Shown piece by piece: positions 33,226 to 42,712 of a stretch of 64,000 nucleotides of DNA. The notes beneath the pieces were generated by a model. The model was not told where the DNA came from and searched no databases. It saw only the letters and a program-made list of their open reading frames with translations. Source of the stretch: Runella sp. SP2 (lineage in GTDB: Bacteria > Bacteroidota > Bacteroidia > Cytophagales > Spirosomataceae); assembly GCF_003711225.1 (NCBI RefSeq), contig NZ_CP031030.1:1364001-1428000 (forward strand). The letters run 5' to 3'. Position 1 is the stretch's first letter, and each line of letters opens with the position of its first letter. The position numbers and the translations under genes were made by a program.

Positions 33226-36200
33226 TTAATTGGTTTGACTAAAATACTGGAGTTGGATGGCGGCGTTATTGAGGTTTTTGACTGCCTCTACGTAGTCATT
33301 TCGCACCGTGGTAGCTTGATTGACGAGCAGCACCCACTCCAGATAATTGATGTTTCCTGCCAACAGTTGTTGGTTGGCGGTGGTCATAATCAATTGAGCG
33401 TTGGACAAAGCCGTATTTTCAAAATAAGTGACCGTATTCAAAAACTTCTGGTACTGGGCTTTGGCCGTTTGGTAGTTGGTTTGAAGCGATTGAACGCCTA
33501 CTTGAATGTTACTTTCAGCGATGAGTTTTTGAACTTTGGCACTGTTGATTTGGGCTTTTTGGGCCGCTGCAAAAATCGGGATTCCTACCCCCAACTGTAC
33601 CGACTGAAAGCGGTGAAAACCTGTATAGGTTTGATTGTCAGCGCCTGTACCTCTGATACTTCCGTTGTTGTACAGCACCGAAAGGTTCGGTAACAACCGC
33701 GCTTTTTCAACCTGAAAACTAGCCTCGGCTACTTGTTGCTGTTGTCGCAACCACCTTAAATAAGGGTGGTCGTTGATGGAAAGGAGTTGAGAAGGGGAGG
33801 CGAGCTTGAACGCCAAAACGGTCGGAGTAAAAAGGGTCGTTGTATTCAACAGCAGTTGAAATTGCCATTGAAGCGCCTCCGAATCAAACTGAAGTTGGTT
33901 CAACTGCGTCGTGATTTGTCCCAATTGCGTTTCGGCCGTGGCTTTTTCAAGGATATTACTTTCACCTTTGGCAAGCCGCAATTCTGCCCGTTTGAAGAAG
34001 TCGGTGTAAAGGGTATCGGCAAACTGTAGCAACCGTTTCTTTTGTTGTAAATACACCAATTCGTAAAAAACTTGGGCAACTTGCTTCCGAACGTCCGCCT
34101 CCCGAACGTTGACGGCCAACACACTGCGCTGCCACTCGGCGTTCAATAAATTTTGTTGGGTTTGATACACTTTCGGAAAGCTAAACGATTGATCAATACC
34201 GACTTTGGAGTCAAAATAAACGCTGTTGATTTGGCCTAATTCGGCCGTGACGGTCGTTTGGGGAAGCGCTTTGGCGGTTTTCGTTAGGGCTTGTTGGTAA
34301 GCCGAAACGAGCTTTTCGTTTTTGATTAATAAGTTGTTTTTCAGTGCAGTATCAATCGCTGCCTCCAATGTAATGGGCGTTTGAGCGTGCGTTGAAAAAC
34401 TAATAAATCCTAACGCCAAGAGAACGGCTAGGGGAGGTTTTTTTCCAATTTTTTCAAACGTCATGTATAAAATGGGCAAGACAAATAACGTCAGAAAGGT
34501 AGCAATCATCAGCCCGCCAATCACGACCGTAGCAAGTGGCCGTTGGACTTCGGCACCTGCACCGTTGCTAATGGCCATGGGCAAAAAGCCTAAAGAAGCA
34601 ACGAACGCCGTCATCAATACGGGGCGAAGTCGAACTTTGGTGCCGTGGATGACAATTTGTTTGAGTTCTTCTATTCCGCTCGCTTTGAGTCGGTTAAATT
34701 CAGCAATGAGTACAATTCCGTTTAAAACCGCTACCCCAAACAAGGCAATAAATCCAACGCCCGCGCTGATACTAAAGGGCATTCCGCGCGCGGCCAAAAG
34801 CAAAATTCCACCAATGGCCGACAAAGGAATGGCAGAATAAATGAGTAGTCCTTGTTTGACGGAATTGAAGGCGAAAAAGAGCAACAGAAAAATTAACGCC
34901 AACGAAACAGGTACGGCAATCATCAACCGTTCTTTGGCCGCGTTGAGGTTTTCAAACGCCCCGCCGTACGTAATATAGTAGCCCGTTGGGAAGCGAATTC
35001 CTTGGGTTACTTTGCCTTGGAGTTCGTTGACAATGCTTTGAACGTCGCGACCGCGAACGTTGAACCCCACTACAATGCGCCGCTTGGCATCCTCCCGCTG
35101 AATTTGGTTGGGGCCTTCTTTGATTTGTACATCTGCCAATTGATACAGTGGAACTTGCGGGCCATTGGGTGTGGGAATGAGCAAGTTTTGAACTGAGGTT
35201 AGGTCTTTCTTTTGCGCGCCGCTTAGGCGGACGACCAAGTCAAAGCGTTTCTCACCTTCATAGACCATACCGCTACTTTGCCCCGCAAAAGCCGTATTTA
35301 CCACCCGATTGATGTCCGTAATGTTGAGGTTGTATTGGGCAATGGCGTTACGATTGTACTGAATCACAATTTGGGGAATCCCCGACACGGTTTCCACGTA
35401 GAGGTTTTTAGCACCGTCGATTTTTTCGATGAGGGTACCTAGCTTATTAGCGTAAGAAGAAAGGGTATCCAAATCTTCCCCAAAAATTTTACAAACTACG
35501 TCTTGCCGCGCCCCCGTCATCAATTCGTTGAAACGCATCTGGACGGGAAACTGAAACCCTGCCGTTACGCCAGGGATTTCGGCCAGGGCTGCTCCCATTT
35601 TTTCGGACAATTCACTAAACGATTTGGCAGAAGTCCATTCTTTTTTGTCTTTCAAAATCACCATCATGTCGCTGGCATCCATGGGCATGGGGTCGGTGGG
35701 TACTTCGCCGCTCCCAATTTTGGTGACTACTTTTTCCACTTCAGGGAAGCGAGATTTGAGAATATGCGCTGCTTTTTGGGTGCTTTCAATGGTCGTCGTG
35801 AGGCTACTCCCCGTAAGCACGCGGGTGTCCACGGCAAAGTCTCCTTCTTCGAGAGCAGGGATAAATTCGCCGCCCAAAGTGCTGAAAACCAAGATTGAGA
35901 TAGCAAAAAGAGAAATCACGCCGACTAAAACCATTTTTGGGAACTCTATGATTTTGGTAAGGGCATTTTGGTAAAATATTTCCACTTTTGCCATGAATCG
36001 GTCGGAGAAATTGGGGACATGATGAATTTTTTTACTCAAAAACACCGAACTCATCATGGGGATATACGTTAGAGAAAGCAAAAATGCCCCCAATAAGGCA
36101 AAAGCCACGGTTTGTGCCATGGGTTTAAACATCTTTCCCTCAATGCCTTGGAGCGTAAAAATGGGTAAATACACCACCAAAATAATAACCTGCCCAAACA

Positions 36201-37557
36201 CGGCGCTGTTCATCATTTTACTGGCCGATTGTTTTACTTCCGTGTCCATTTGGGGCTGGCTAAGGTGCGTTAGTTCGGTAAATTTTTTGTTGTGGGAAAG
36301 TTGGTGCATGACCGCCTCCACAATAATCACCGCCCCATCGACGATAAGCCCAAAATCTAACGCGCCCAAACTCATCAGGTTGCCGCTTACGCCAAAAAGG
36401 TTCATCATAATGATGGCAAACAGCATCGCCAATGGAATCACCGACGCTACTAGTAAGCCCGCGCGGAGGTTACCCAAAAAGAACACAAGCACCAAAATGA
36501 CGATTAAAGCGCCTTCCAAAAGGTTTTGTTCTACCGTTCCAATGGCATGATTAACCATTTTGGTTCGGTCCAAAAACGCTTCAATGACCACACCTTCGGG
36601 CAGGGTTTTCTGAATTTGGGCAATGCGTTCTTTGACGTTTTTGATTACCTCACTGCTGTTGGCACCCTTGAGCATCATTACCACCGCACCTGCTACTTCC
36701 CCTTGGTCGTTGTAAGTCATGGCGCCAAAGCGGGTGGCGTATCCTAGTTTTACATCGGCTACGTCGCCGATAAATAAAGGCGTACCGCCGCTGAGGCTCT
36801 TGATGGCAATATTTTTGATGTCACCCAACGTACCTACCAGTCCCTCACTGCGAATATACAGCACCGTAGATGCTTTTTCGATGTAAGAACCTCCCGTATT
36901 TTGGTTGTTGGTTTCGAGTGCTTTGAAGACATCATTGATGGTAATTCCGTACGCTTGTAGCTTGTTCGGGTCCACCTCAATGGAATATTGTTTGAGTTTA
37001 CCTCCAAAGCTGCTCACTTCCGCAACGCCTTTTACACCAAGGAGTTGACGGCGGACAATCCAGTCTTGGATGGTACGTAAGTCGGTTTCGTTGTACTGTG
37101 ATTCGTAGCCTTCTTTGGGACGAACCACGTACTGATAAATTTCGCCTAAACCCGTAGATACAGGGCCTAATTCGGGTACTCCGATACCTTGTGGGATTTC
37201 GGCTTGGACTTTTTGAAGGCGTTCGGCTACTTGCTGCCGTGCCCAATAAATATCGGTTTCGTCGTCAAAAACAATGGTCACGAGCGATAACCCAAAGCGT
37301 GAAAAACTTCTAATTTCGATAAGTCCCGAAATGTTGTTATTGGCTTGTTCGATGGGAAAAGTAACCAAGCGCTCAATGTCGGTCGCTCCCAACGACGGCG
37401 CAATCGTAATGACTTGTACTTGGTTATTGGTGATGTCGGGGACGGCATCAATGGGGAGTTTGGTTACTTCGTAGGTGCCGTAACCGATGAGGGCAAGGAC
37501 AAATAGCCCAATGATGAGTTTATTCTTGACAGAAAACTCAATGATTGAATTTAGCAT
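33226..37557 (-). CDS. CusA/CzcA heavy-metal RND pump fused to a TolC-like channel
   Basis: From the ATG at 37557 (MLNSIIEFSVKNKLIIGLFVLALIGYG) the protein is 1443 aa. Residues 1 to about 1040 are a complete heavy-metal RND transporter (KLPIDAVPDITNNQVQV, and DFGLIVDGAVIIVEAV in TM4). The last 384 residues (from TPITLEAAIDTALKNNLLI) are an outer-membrane efflux (TolC/CusC) protein. The join LAVLLALGFISFSTHAQ looks like a retained signal peptide. The start at 37644 would add a 29-residue lead that pumps lack. It acts with the 398-aa adaptor. The metal ion is not determinable from what I see. Confidence 0.93.
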   Translation of the reverse strand: MLNSIIEFSVKNKLIIGLFVLALIGYGTYEVTKLPIDAVPDITNNQVQVITIAPSLGATDIERLVTFPIEQANNNISGLIEIRSFSRFGLSLVTIVFDDETDIYWARQQVAERLQKVQAEIPQGIGVPELGPVSTGLGEIYQYVVRPKEGYESQYNETDLRTIQDWIVRRQLLGVKGVAEVSSFGGKLKQYSIEVDPNKLQAYGITINDVFKALETNNQNTGGSYIEKASTVLYIRSEGLVGTLGDIKNIAIKSLSGGTPLFIGDVADVKLGYATRFGAMTYNDQGEVAGAVVMMLKGANSSEVIKNVKERIAQIQKTLPEGVVIEAFLDRTKMVNHAIGTVEQNLLEGALIVILVLVFFLGNLRAGLLVASVIPLAMLFAIIMMNLFGVSGNLMSLGALDFGLIVDGAVIIVEAVMHQLSHNKKFTELTHLSQPQMDTEVKQSASKMMNSAVFGQVIILVVYLPIFTLQGIEGKMFKPMAQTVAFALLGAFLLSLTYIPMMSSVFLSKKIHHVPNFSDRFMAKVEIFYQNALTKIIEFPKMVLVGVISLFAISILVFSTLGGEFIPALEEGDFAVDTRVLTGSSLTTTIESTQKAAHILKSRFPEVEKVVTKIGSGEVPTDPMPMDASDMMVILKDKKEWTSAKSFSELSEKMGAALAEIPGVTAGFQFPVQMRFNELMTGARQDVVCKIFGEDLDTLSSYANKLGTLIEKIDGAKNLYVETVSGIPQIVIQYNRNAIAQYNLNITDINRVVNTAFAGQSSGMVYEGEKRFDLVVRLSGAQKKDLTSVQNLLIPTPNGPQVPLYQLADVQIKEGPNQIQREDAKRRIVVGFNVRGRDVQSIVNELQGKVTQGIRFPTGYYITYGGAFENLNAAKERLMIAVPVSLALIFLLLFFAFNSVKQGLLIYSAIPLSAIGGILLLAARGMPFSISAGVGFIALFGVAVLNGIVLIAEFNRLKASGIEELKQIVIHGTKVRLRPVLMTAFVASLGFLPMAISNGAGAEVQRPLATVVIGGLMIATFLTLFVLPILYMTFEKIGKKPPLAVLLALGFISFSTHAQTPITLEAAIDTALKNNLLIKNEKLVSAYQQALTKTAKALPQTTVTAELGQINSVYFDSKVGIDQSFSFPKVYQTQQNLLNAEWQRSVLAVNVREADVRKQVAQVFYELVYLQQKKRLLQFADTLYTDFFKRAELRLAKGESNILEKATAETQLGQITTQLNQLQFDSEALQWQFQLLLNTTTLFTPTVLAFKLASPSQLLSINDHPYLRWLRQQQQVAEASFQVEKARLLPNLSVLYNNGSIRGTGADNQTYTGFHRFQSVQLGVGIPIFAAAQKAQINSAKVQKLIAESNIQVGVQSLQTNYQTAKAQYQKFLNTVTYFENTALSNAQLIMTTANQQLLAGNINYLEWVLLVNQATTVRNDYVEAVKNLNNAAIQLQYFSQTN

Positions 37558-37654
37558 GGCAATGATGTAAAAATGAAACAATAGCAATCGCCTTGCGGCA
37601 CTAAAAAGAGCTGCAAGGGAAAAATGGAGCCAATAGAGGCTCAAGAATGTTTCA

Positions 37655-38041
37655 TTAGGCGCGTTGGGGCGGTTGCCAAATCGCTGATAAATAGGTAGCT
37701 AGTAAGTCCGAATCAGAATAAAAGGAAGGCTTTTCTGATTGTAAAATGACCACGCGAGGCGCTAATGGCTCAAACGTTGGAAAGAGGTAAATGGGAACTT
37801 GAAACGACCCACAGTCATCGTGCGACTGAAAGGGCAGTTGCTGGTCGCGGGCTGTGTCGCCATCATCCGCGTGATTTATCGCATAGTGGTGGTAGATAAA
37901 ACTCAAGAAGGAAGTACCCGCGTCTCGGTGTTGGTGTTCGTGGAAGTGTACTACAAGCACAGGCAACTTGAGCAACTGATTACAAGGAGTTGCTGAAAGT
38001 AGGTAAATTGCCAATAAAAGCTTTGAAATGAACCCTTTCAC
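37655..38041 (-). CDS. Small His-rich exported protein of the metal efflux operon
   Basis: This 128-aa protein has an N-terminal signal (MKGFISKLLLAIYLLSATPC) and a His/Asp/Cys-rich middle: HFHEHQHRD, HHYAINHADDGD and SHDDC. It lies 97 bases upstream of the RND pump gene on the same strand. I do not know a named family. The residues suggest metal binding, and comparable small proteins do precede CzcA genes in Bacteroidota, so a metal-sensing or metal-delivery role is an inference. Confidence 0.78.
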   Translation of the reverse strand: MKGFISKLLLAIYLLSATPCNQLLKLPVLVVHFHEHQHRDAGTSFLSFIYHHYAINHADDGDTARDQQLPFQSHDDCGSFQVPIYLFPTFEPLAPRVVILQSEKPSFYSDSDLLATYLSAIWQPPQRA

Positions 38042-38150
38042 GAGTGAATTTTACAGTAAAACAACCTAAATAACGACAAAGAGTATTTGTTTTTCAATGA
38101 TGGTTGTCATAGTCCAACGTAATTACGAAGAAATTGGTGCCTACATGGGA

Positions 38151-38158
38151 TACTTTTG
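38151..38158 (+). promoter_or_regulatory. Possible -7 element for the aminotransferase gene
   Basis: TACTTTTG matches TAnnTTTG and lies 46 bases before the ATG at 38205. The nearest TTG is only 14 bases upstream, closer than usual. Confidence 0.35.
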
Positions 38159-38204
38159 GGGAAGAAAAATTACTTTTACTTTTTAACCATACCCCCTTAT
38201 CATC

Positions 38205-39464
38205 ATGCTTCTCAACAAACGTGAATTTCTCCAGTCTATGACAGGATTGGTAACACTGAGTCAAACGGGATTAGATATGGCTTTGTCAGCTTTTGAACAT
38301 CAATCTCCCGAAGTTGTCGCCCAAAACGAAGAATTTTGGCAGGAAGTCAGAAAAGGCTTTACTGTTACGAAAGAATTTATCCATCTCGAAAACGGCTATT
38401 ACGTTTTGGCATCCGACGAAGTACTAAATACGTATATAGAACACGTTAGGGATATAAATAAAATTTCATCGCGGTATATGCGGACGCGGCAGTTTGATGA
38501 TAAGCTGGCCGTGCGGAAACAATTGGCGGAATTGGTGGGCGCTTCTCACGAGGAAGTAATCATTACGCGCAATACGACCGAATCACTAGATACCATCATT
38601 TCGGGCATCGACTGGAAAGTGGGCGACGAAGTGGTGATGGCTTTACAAGATTATGGTGCCATGGTTGATATGTTTAAACAACAAGCTCGCCGTTATGGGA
38701 TAGTGAACAAATTTGTTTCGGTACCTAATCATCCCGCCTCCGACGACGAAATTGTTAAGCTTTACGAACAAGCCATTACGCCCAAAACCCGCCTTCTGAT
38801 GGTTTGTCACATCATCAACATCACTGGGCATATTTTACCCATTCAAAAAATCGCTGACATGGCACACGCCCGTGGGGTAGAGGTGATGGTGGACGGCGCG
38901 CACGCGGTAGGGCATTTTGACTTTAAAATCCCTGATTTGCACTGTGATTACTATGGCAGTAGCCTTCATAAGTGGTTGGGGTGCCCGTTGGGGGCAGGTT
39001 TGTTGTACGTGAAGAAAGAAAAAATCAAGCAAATTTGGCCTCTATTGGGAGAAACGGGCTATCCCGACTACGACATTCGGAAACTTAATCACACTGGTAC
39101 GCATCCTGTTCATACGGATTTGGCCTTGGCCGATGCCATTAATTACCACAAAAAAATAGGCATTGAACGAAAAGAAGCACGGCTGCGGTATTTGCAAACA
39201 TATTGGACGTCCAAAGTCAGAAACCATCCTGGAATTATTGTAAATACTCCCGCTGATTCTACCCGCCACGGTGCGATTGGAAACGTGGGTGTAGCCAAGC
39301 TTTCGCCTGCGGAGTTGGCCAAAACGTTGATGGAAAAATATAAAATTTGGACTGTCGCGATTGACTATGCCAACGTTCACGGGGTGCGCGTAACGCCTCA
39401 TTTGTTTACCACCACGCAGGAATTAGACACTTTTGTAAAAGCGTTGAAAGAACTAGCAGGCTAA
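38205..39464 (+). CDS. Class V aminotransferase-fold PLP enzyme, isopenicillin N epimerase-like
   Basis: The 419-aa protein has the PLP lysine in YYGSSLHKWLGCPLGAGLLYV (Lys256) and the cofactor aspartate in VMVDGAHAVGHFDF (Asp230). This is the NifS/CefD branch, whose members act as desulfurases, lyases, aminotransferases or epimerases. The N-terminus (MLLNKREFLQSMTGLVTLSQ) resembles a Tat-type leader, though with KR rather than RR, so location is unsure. The substrate is unknown. A hairpin follows. Confidence 0.9.
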   Translation: MLLNKREFLQSMTGLVTLSQTGLDMALSAFEHQSPEVVAQNEEFWQEVRKGFTVTKEFIHLENGYYVLASDEVLNTYIEHVRDINKISSRYMRTRQFDDKLAVRKQLAELVGASHEEVIITRNTTESLDTIISGIDWKVGDEVVMALQDYGAMVDMFKQQARRYGIVNKFVSVPNHPASDDEIVKLYEQAITPKTRLLMVCHIINITGHILPIQKIADMAHARGVEVMVDGAHAVGHFDFKIPDLHCDYYGSSLHKWLGCPLGAGLLYVKKEKIKQIWPLLGETGYPDYDIRKLNHTGTHPVHTDLALADAINYHKKIGIERKEARLRYLQTYWTSKVRNHPGIIVNTPADSTRHGAIGNVGVAKLSPAELAKTLMEKYKIWTVAIDYANVHGVRVTPHLFTTTQELDTFVKALKELAG

Positions 39465-39470
39465 AAAGAA

Positions 39471-39505
39471 AGCCCTTCCAAGTTGATGTTAAACTTGAAA
39501 GGGCT
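39471..39505. terminator. Shared terminator of convergent genes
   Basis: The arms agccctt-c-caagtt and aacttg-a-aagggct form a stem with one internal mismatch. A run of A lies on the left and a run ending TAATAAAAAAAG on the right, so it can serve both the aminotransferase and the CHRD gene. Confidence 0.7.
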
Positions 39506-39526
39506 AATAAAAAAAGTAGAAAGTGA

Positions 39527-40000
39527 TTATTTACGACTTGCTTTCCAAGCGTTGAAATCAACCATGTTCACTTGGCCACGAATTTCTCCACCTCTGTTTG
39601 CTGCTGTGTGAATGTTTGCATAAAGCAATCCCGAAAAGAGCAGATTTTCTTGTTGTTGGTTTAAATCCCAAGAACCAGAAATGGGTGAATTTAGTGTACT
39701 GCCAAAGTTATAAACTACTGGTCCTGCTTCCCAGCTATTGCCGCTATGGAAGTGCCCCGCAGTAGCAGTAAGACCAGAATAAGTGATTGTATAAGTGAGC
39801 TTTTTGGTCTCTTTGTTGTAAACACCCTCCATACGGCCTGTGGCACTGGTAGTGACGGGAGGTACTTCATTGGCACCTGTCAGCGTTGCTTCAAATTTGA
39901 CCTCAGGATTAGTGTGTGGACCTTTTTCAGTACAGCTGACCATAACTCCCACAATCAATAGAGCGATGAAAAAGGGTAGAGCTTGCGTCAATTTCTTCAT
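39527..40000 (-). CDS. CHRD domain lipoprotein
   Basis: CHRD domains were first described in the animal protein chordin and occur in bacterial envelope proteins. The 157-aa protein has a lipobox (VGVMVSCTEK, Cys23) and the CHRD pattern FEATLTGANEVPPVTTSATGRMEGVYNKETKKLTYTITYSGL, then AGHFHSG and ANIHTAANRGGEIRGQV. It is predicted to be a lipid-anchored envelope protein. The biochemical role of bacterial CHRD proteins is poorly defined. It appears to be a single-gene unit. Confidence 0.93.
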   Translation of the reverse strand: MKKLTQALPFFIALLIVGVMVSCTEKGPHTNPEVKFEATLTGANEVPPVTTSATGRMEGVYNKETKKLTYTITYSGLTATAGHFHSGNSWEAGPVVYNFGSTLNSPISGSWDLNQQQENLLFSGLLYANIHTAANRGGEIRGQVNMVDFNAWKASRK

Positions 40001-40084
40001 GGAATTTGCTGATTTGTTTTGTTTGAATATGCAATAATATTGTTTTCCGTGTCAATATCCAATAGTTTAGGGAGAAAAAATCCG

Positions 40085-40843
40085 TTATTGGATGGCCCAA
40101 ACATCTAACTTTCTGGCATAGAGCGCGTGTTCGTCCCACCAAATTTGTAACCATTCATCGGTTTCACCGAGGACGATGACTTTGTTGCCTCGTGAAATCG
40201 CCTTCTTGACGGGCGCTGCCGAGGAGGGCGATTCGCGCAGGAAAGCTGTTTCCTTATTGATGATACCAATTTGGTAAAAGTCAGGTAAGTTGAGCAGTAA
40301 AAGCAAGGTACTTAAATAGAAAATCACTACCCACGTGTGGCGTCGTTGGATAAGCTCATTGTGCCTTTTTTTCTGGACAAGCACCACGAAAGCATATATC
40401 CCAACAATCAACAAAAACAACGTAAAGTAAAGGGAGTATTTTCTAAAAAATAGAAAAATGAAACTAAAGTCATCAACTTCGTAACCAGATAAATTATAAT
40501 TAGCCGCTGTTTCTGTAATTTTATTCAAAACGGCTTGCCTTGGTTGGCGGTTGTAAATCATACTCAAATAATACAACTCACGGGCGTAGTCGTTTTGCTT
40601 TTCGTTGATGTACGCCAACTTATAATAAATAGGTAGAGGTGCGAGGGTTGTGTTTTTGAAGCCAGACAAGTAGCGTTCGTACAAAACTTCCGTTTCTTCA
40701 ATTTTACCGTTCAAAAACAACGAATCAACTTTACGTAAATTGACGGACTGTCCCTGCGCCGACATGGCACAAAAGCAACCTATCGCCATCAAAAGTTTGA
40801 TGAACGTTTTAGCCGAAAATTCGATGTTTATAGAAAAATTCAA
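40085..40843 (-). CDS. Membrane protein with TPR-like region and C-terminal SH3-like domain
   Basis: The 252-aa protein has a signal-like hydrophobic N-terminus (MAIGCFCAMSAQGQ). A helical part follows (VDSLFLNGKIEETEVLYERYL, TPR-like), then two membrane segments (YSLYFTLFLLIVGIYAFVVLV and WVVIFYLSTLLLLLNL). The C-terminal segment ETAFLRESPSSAAPVKKAISRGNKVIVLGETDEWLQIWWDEHALYARKLDVWAI reads as a bacterial SH3 domain, likely on the periplasmic side. This layout resembles the end of BatE-type proteins, but the rest of the bat genes are absent, so I do not name it. It follows the SDR gene by 10 bases. Confidence 0.82.
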   Translation of the reverse strand: MNFSINIEFSAKTFIKLLMAIGCFCAMSAQGQSVNLRKVDSLFLNGKIEETEVLYERYLSGFKNTTLAPLPIYYKLAYINEKQNDYARELYYLSMIYNRQPRQAVLNKITETAANYNLSGYEVDDFSFIFLFFRKYSLYFTLFLLIVGIYAFVVLVQKKRHNELIQRRHTWVVIFYLSTLLLLLNLPDFYQIGIINKETAFLRESPSSAAPVKKAISRGNKVIVLGETDEWLQIWWDEHALYARKLDVWAIQ

Positions 40844-40853
40844 GACCTGATTA

Positions 40854-41627
40854 TTAGTTGTTAAGTTTTACAAAACCACCATCAATCAAATAATCACAAC
40901 CAGTAATAAAGCCAGCTTCATCTGAACAAAGATAAAGCGCGAGGCTGGCAATTTCGGAAGGTTTTGCCATGCGTCCAATCGGCTGAGATTTTGATAATTT
41001 TTCAAACATTTCAGCTTCTTTGCCAGGGTAATTTTTGGCAATAAAACCATCCACAAACGGCGTATGAACACGGGCAGGAGAAAGACAATTGCAGCGAATA
41101 TTGTCATGCAAATAATCTTTGGCTACCGAAAGCGTCATTGCAATCACTGCACCTTTGCTGGTCGAATACGCAAACCGATCAGGAATACCGACGGTACCTG
41201 CAATCGAAGCGGTATTTAAAATGACGCCACCACCTTTGCTTTGAAAATGAGGAATGACCGTAAAAAGACAATTATACATCCCTTTGACGTTGACGTTCAT
41301 CACCCGTTCAAAATCACTTTCGCTGGTTGTATGGGCTTTCCCAACGTGCGCTACCCCCGCGTTGTTGACCAAAATATCAATGGGATGTTTCTGGATAATG
41401 GCTTGAATCGTTTCGACTACATCTGCTTGTTTTGAGACATCAACCGCGTGTGCCTCTGCCTGAAAACCCTGTTGCACCAACTCATCGGCAACGGTTTGGG
41501 CTTGGGCCTGATTGAGCTCAAGAATGTGAACATAGGCGCCTTGTTGCGCAAACAACTGACTGATTGCGAGTCCGATGCCACTGGCTCCGCCAGTTACGAG
41601 GGCTACTTTATTGGTGAGTGAGAACAT
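40854..41627 (-). CDS. Short-chain dehydrogenase/reductase
   Basis: The 257-aa enzyme has the classical SDR features: the cofactor motif VTGGASGIGLAISQ, NNAGV, the catalytic Ser in NTASIAG, Tyr-x-x-x-Lys in AYSTSKGAV, and the C-terminal GCDYLIDGGFV. Glu at the end of the second strand (LELNQ) suggests NAD rather than NADP. The substrate is unknown. It is the upstream member of a two-gene unit with the SH3-domain membrane protein. Confidence 0.93.
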   Translation of the reverse strand: MFSLTNKVALVTGGASGIGLAISQLFAQQGAYVHILELNQAQAQTVADELVQQGFQAEAHAVDVSKQADVVETIQAIIQKHPIDILVNNAGVAHVGKAHTTSESDFERVMNVNVKGMYNCLFTVIPHFQSKGGGVILNTASIAGTVGIPDRFAYSTSKGAVIAMTLSVAKDYLHDNIRCNCLSPARVHTPFVDGFIAKNYPGKEAEMFEKLSKSQPIGRMAKPSEIASLALYLCSDEAGFITGCDYLIDGGFVKLNN

Positions 41628-41671
41628 GAATATAGAAATGCGGCTTTATAGAAAGTAAGTCATGATGTGGG

Positions 41672-41679
41672 CAAAAATA
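41672..41679 (-). promoter_or_regulatory. Possible -7 element for the SDR gene
   Basis: The minus strand reads TATTTTTG, an exact TAnnTTTG match, 45 bases before the ATG at 41627. No TTG box at normal spacing was seen. Confidence 0.35.
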
Positions 41680-41828
41680 CCGTGATTTTGCCGAAAAGAC
41701 CTATATTTCAGGAGCAATTTTAAAGAAAGTCTGCAAAACACTGATTTAATCTTTCTTTTCGTTTAACCCGTATATAGATTGAATTCATCACACACCAACC
41801 CTAGGCGGAGGCCGTAAATATTGATAGA

Positions 41829-42704
41829 ATGAATACTTGTTTAAAAATGACTTGGAAACTTAGCCGTGTCTTATTAGCTTCATCTCTGCTAACAATGACC
41901 TTGTTTGGCTGCCAAAGCGAAACGCTAACCCCTTTTATTGATGAGCCAATTGCGGGTTACAAAGACCTCTACGACCAGCCGTATGGTACTGATCCACTGC
42001 AACGTTTTGATATTCACTACCCCGAAACTGTTTCAGAAAAACCTTCTGAAGTGTTGATTTTATTGCACGGAGGGTCTTGGTCGGGTGGTGATAAATCATT
42101 TTTAACCCCCAGTGTCGAACAGCTTAAAAAAGCACAAAAAAACTTGACGATTGTCAATGCCAACTACCGCGTGACCAGCAAAATAGGAATACGTATTGGG
42201 CAACAAATCGCAGATATTCAACAATTAGTGACTTATTTGAGACAAAAGGCGGCAACTTATCACCTAAACGAAGGGGCTTTTGTCGTCGGTGGAGTAAGTG
42301 CAGGAGGGCACTTGGCGATGCAGTACAGTTATACCCATCCCACGGATGGTGTACGGGCGGTAGTGGGCATTGTAGCCCCCACCGACCTGACTTCCAAAGC
42401 ATTGCGTGAAGCAGGTTTGGAAAAATCTATTGTGCAGCTGATTGGAAAATCGTACGAGGAAGCACCGCTTGATTTTTTGCAAGCTAGTCCCTTGAATACA
42501 ATGACCCCTTCTGCTCCTAGAACCATCCTTTTTTACGGCGGGCAAGATAACATCATTACGCCTGAGCAACGGGTATTGACCGAAGCAAAATTGACGTTAT
42601 ACGGAATCAATCACCAAGTCTATTTTTACCCCGAACAAACCCACGATTTTTCAGCCGAGTTGCTGGCCGATAAACTGATTAATGTGTTTCGGGGTAGGTA
42701 TTGA
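41829..42704 (+). CDS. Alpha/beta hydrolase lipoprotein (esterase-like)
   Basis: The 291-aa protein has a lipobox (LTMTLFGCQSE, near Cys28) and a hydrolase fold with the oxyanion-hole motif LLHGGSW, the nucleophile elbow GVSAGG, the acid in GGQDNIITP and the His in QTHDF. This resembles the carboxylesterase/BD-FAE group. As a lipoprotein it would act in the periplasm or at the surface. The substrate is unknown. It converges with the CHU_C protein gene 8 bases away. Confidence 0.9.
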   Translation: MNTCLKMTWKLSRVLLASSLLTMTLFGCQSETLTPFIDEPIAGYKDLYDQPYGTDPLQRFDIHYPETVSEKPSEVLILLHGGSWSGGDKSFLTPSVEQLKKAQKNLTIVNANYRVTSKIGIRIGQQIADIQQLVTYLRQKAATYHLNEGAFVVGGVSAGGHLAMQYSYTHPTDGVRAVVGIVAPTDLTSKALREAGLEKSIVQLIGKSYEEAPLDFLQASPLNTMTPSAPRTILFYGGQDNIITPEQRVLTEAKLTLYGINHQVYFYPEQTHDFSAELLADKLINVFRGRY

Positions 42705-42712
42705 TAAACAGT

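Noticed and set aside
33226-34400. TolC-like region as a separate gene
   Set aside because: The frame is continuous with the pump and no start codon with a separate promoter is evident at the join, so I annotate one fused protein.
37558-37644. N-terminal extension of the RND pump by 29 residues
   Set aside because: RND pumps of this type start with MLN-IIEFS-like sequence. The extension has no role and no ribosome site, so the ATG at 37557 was used.
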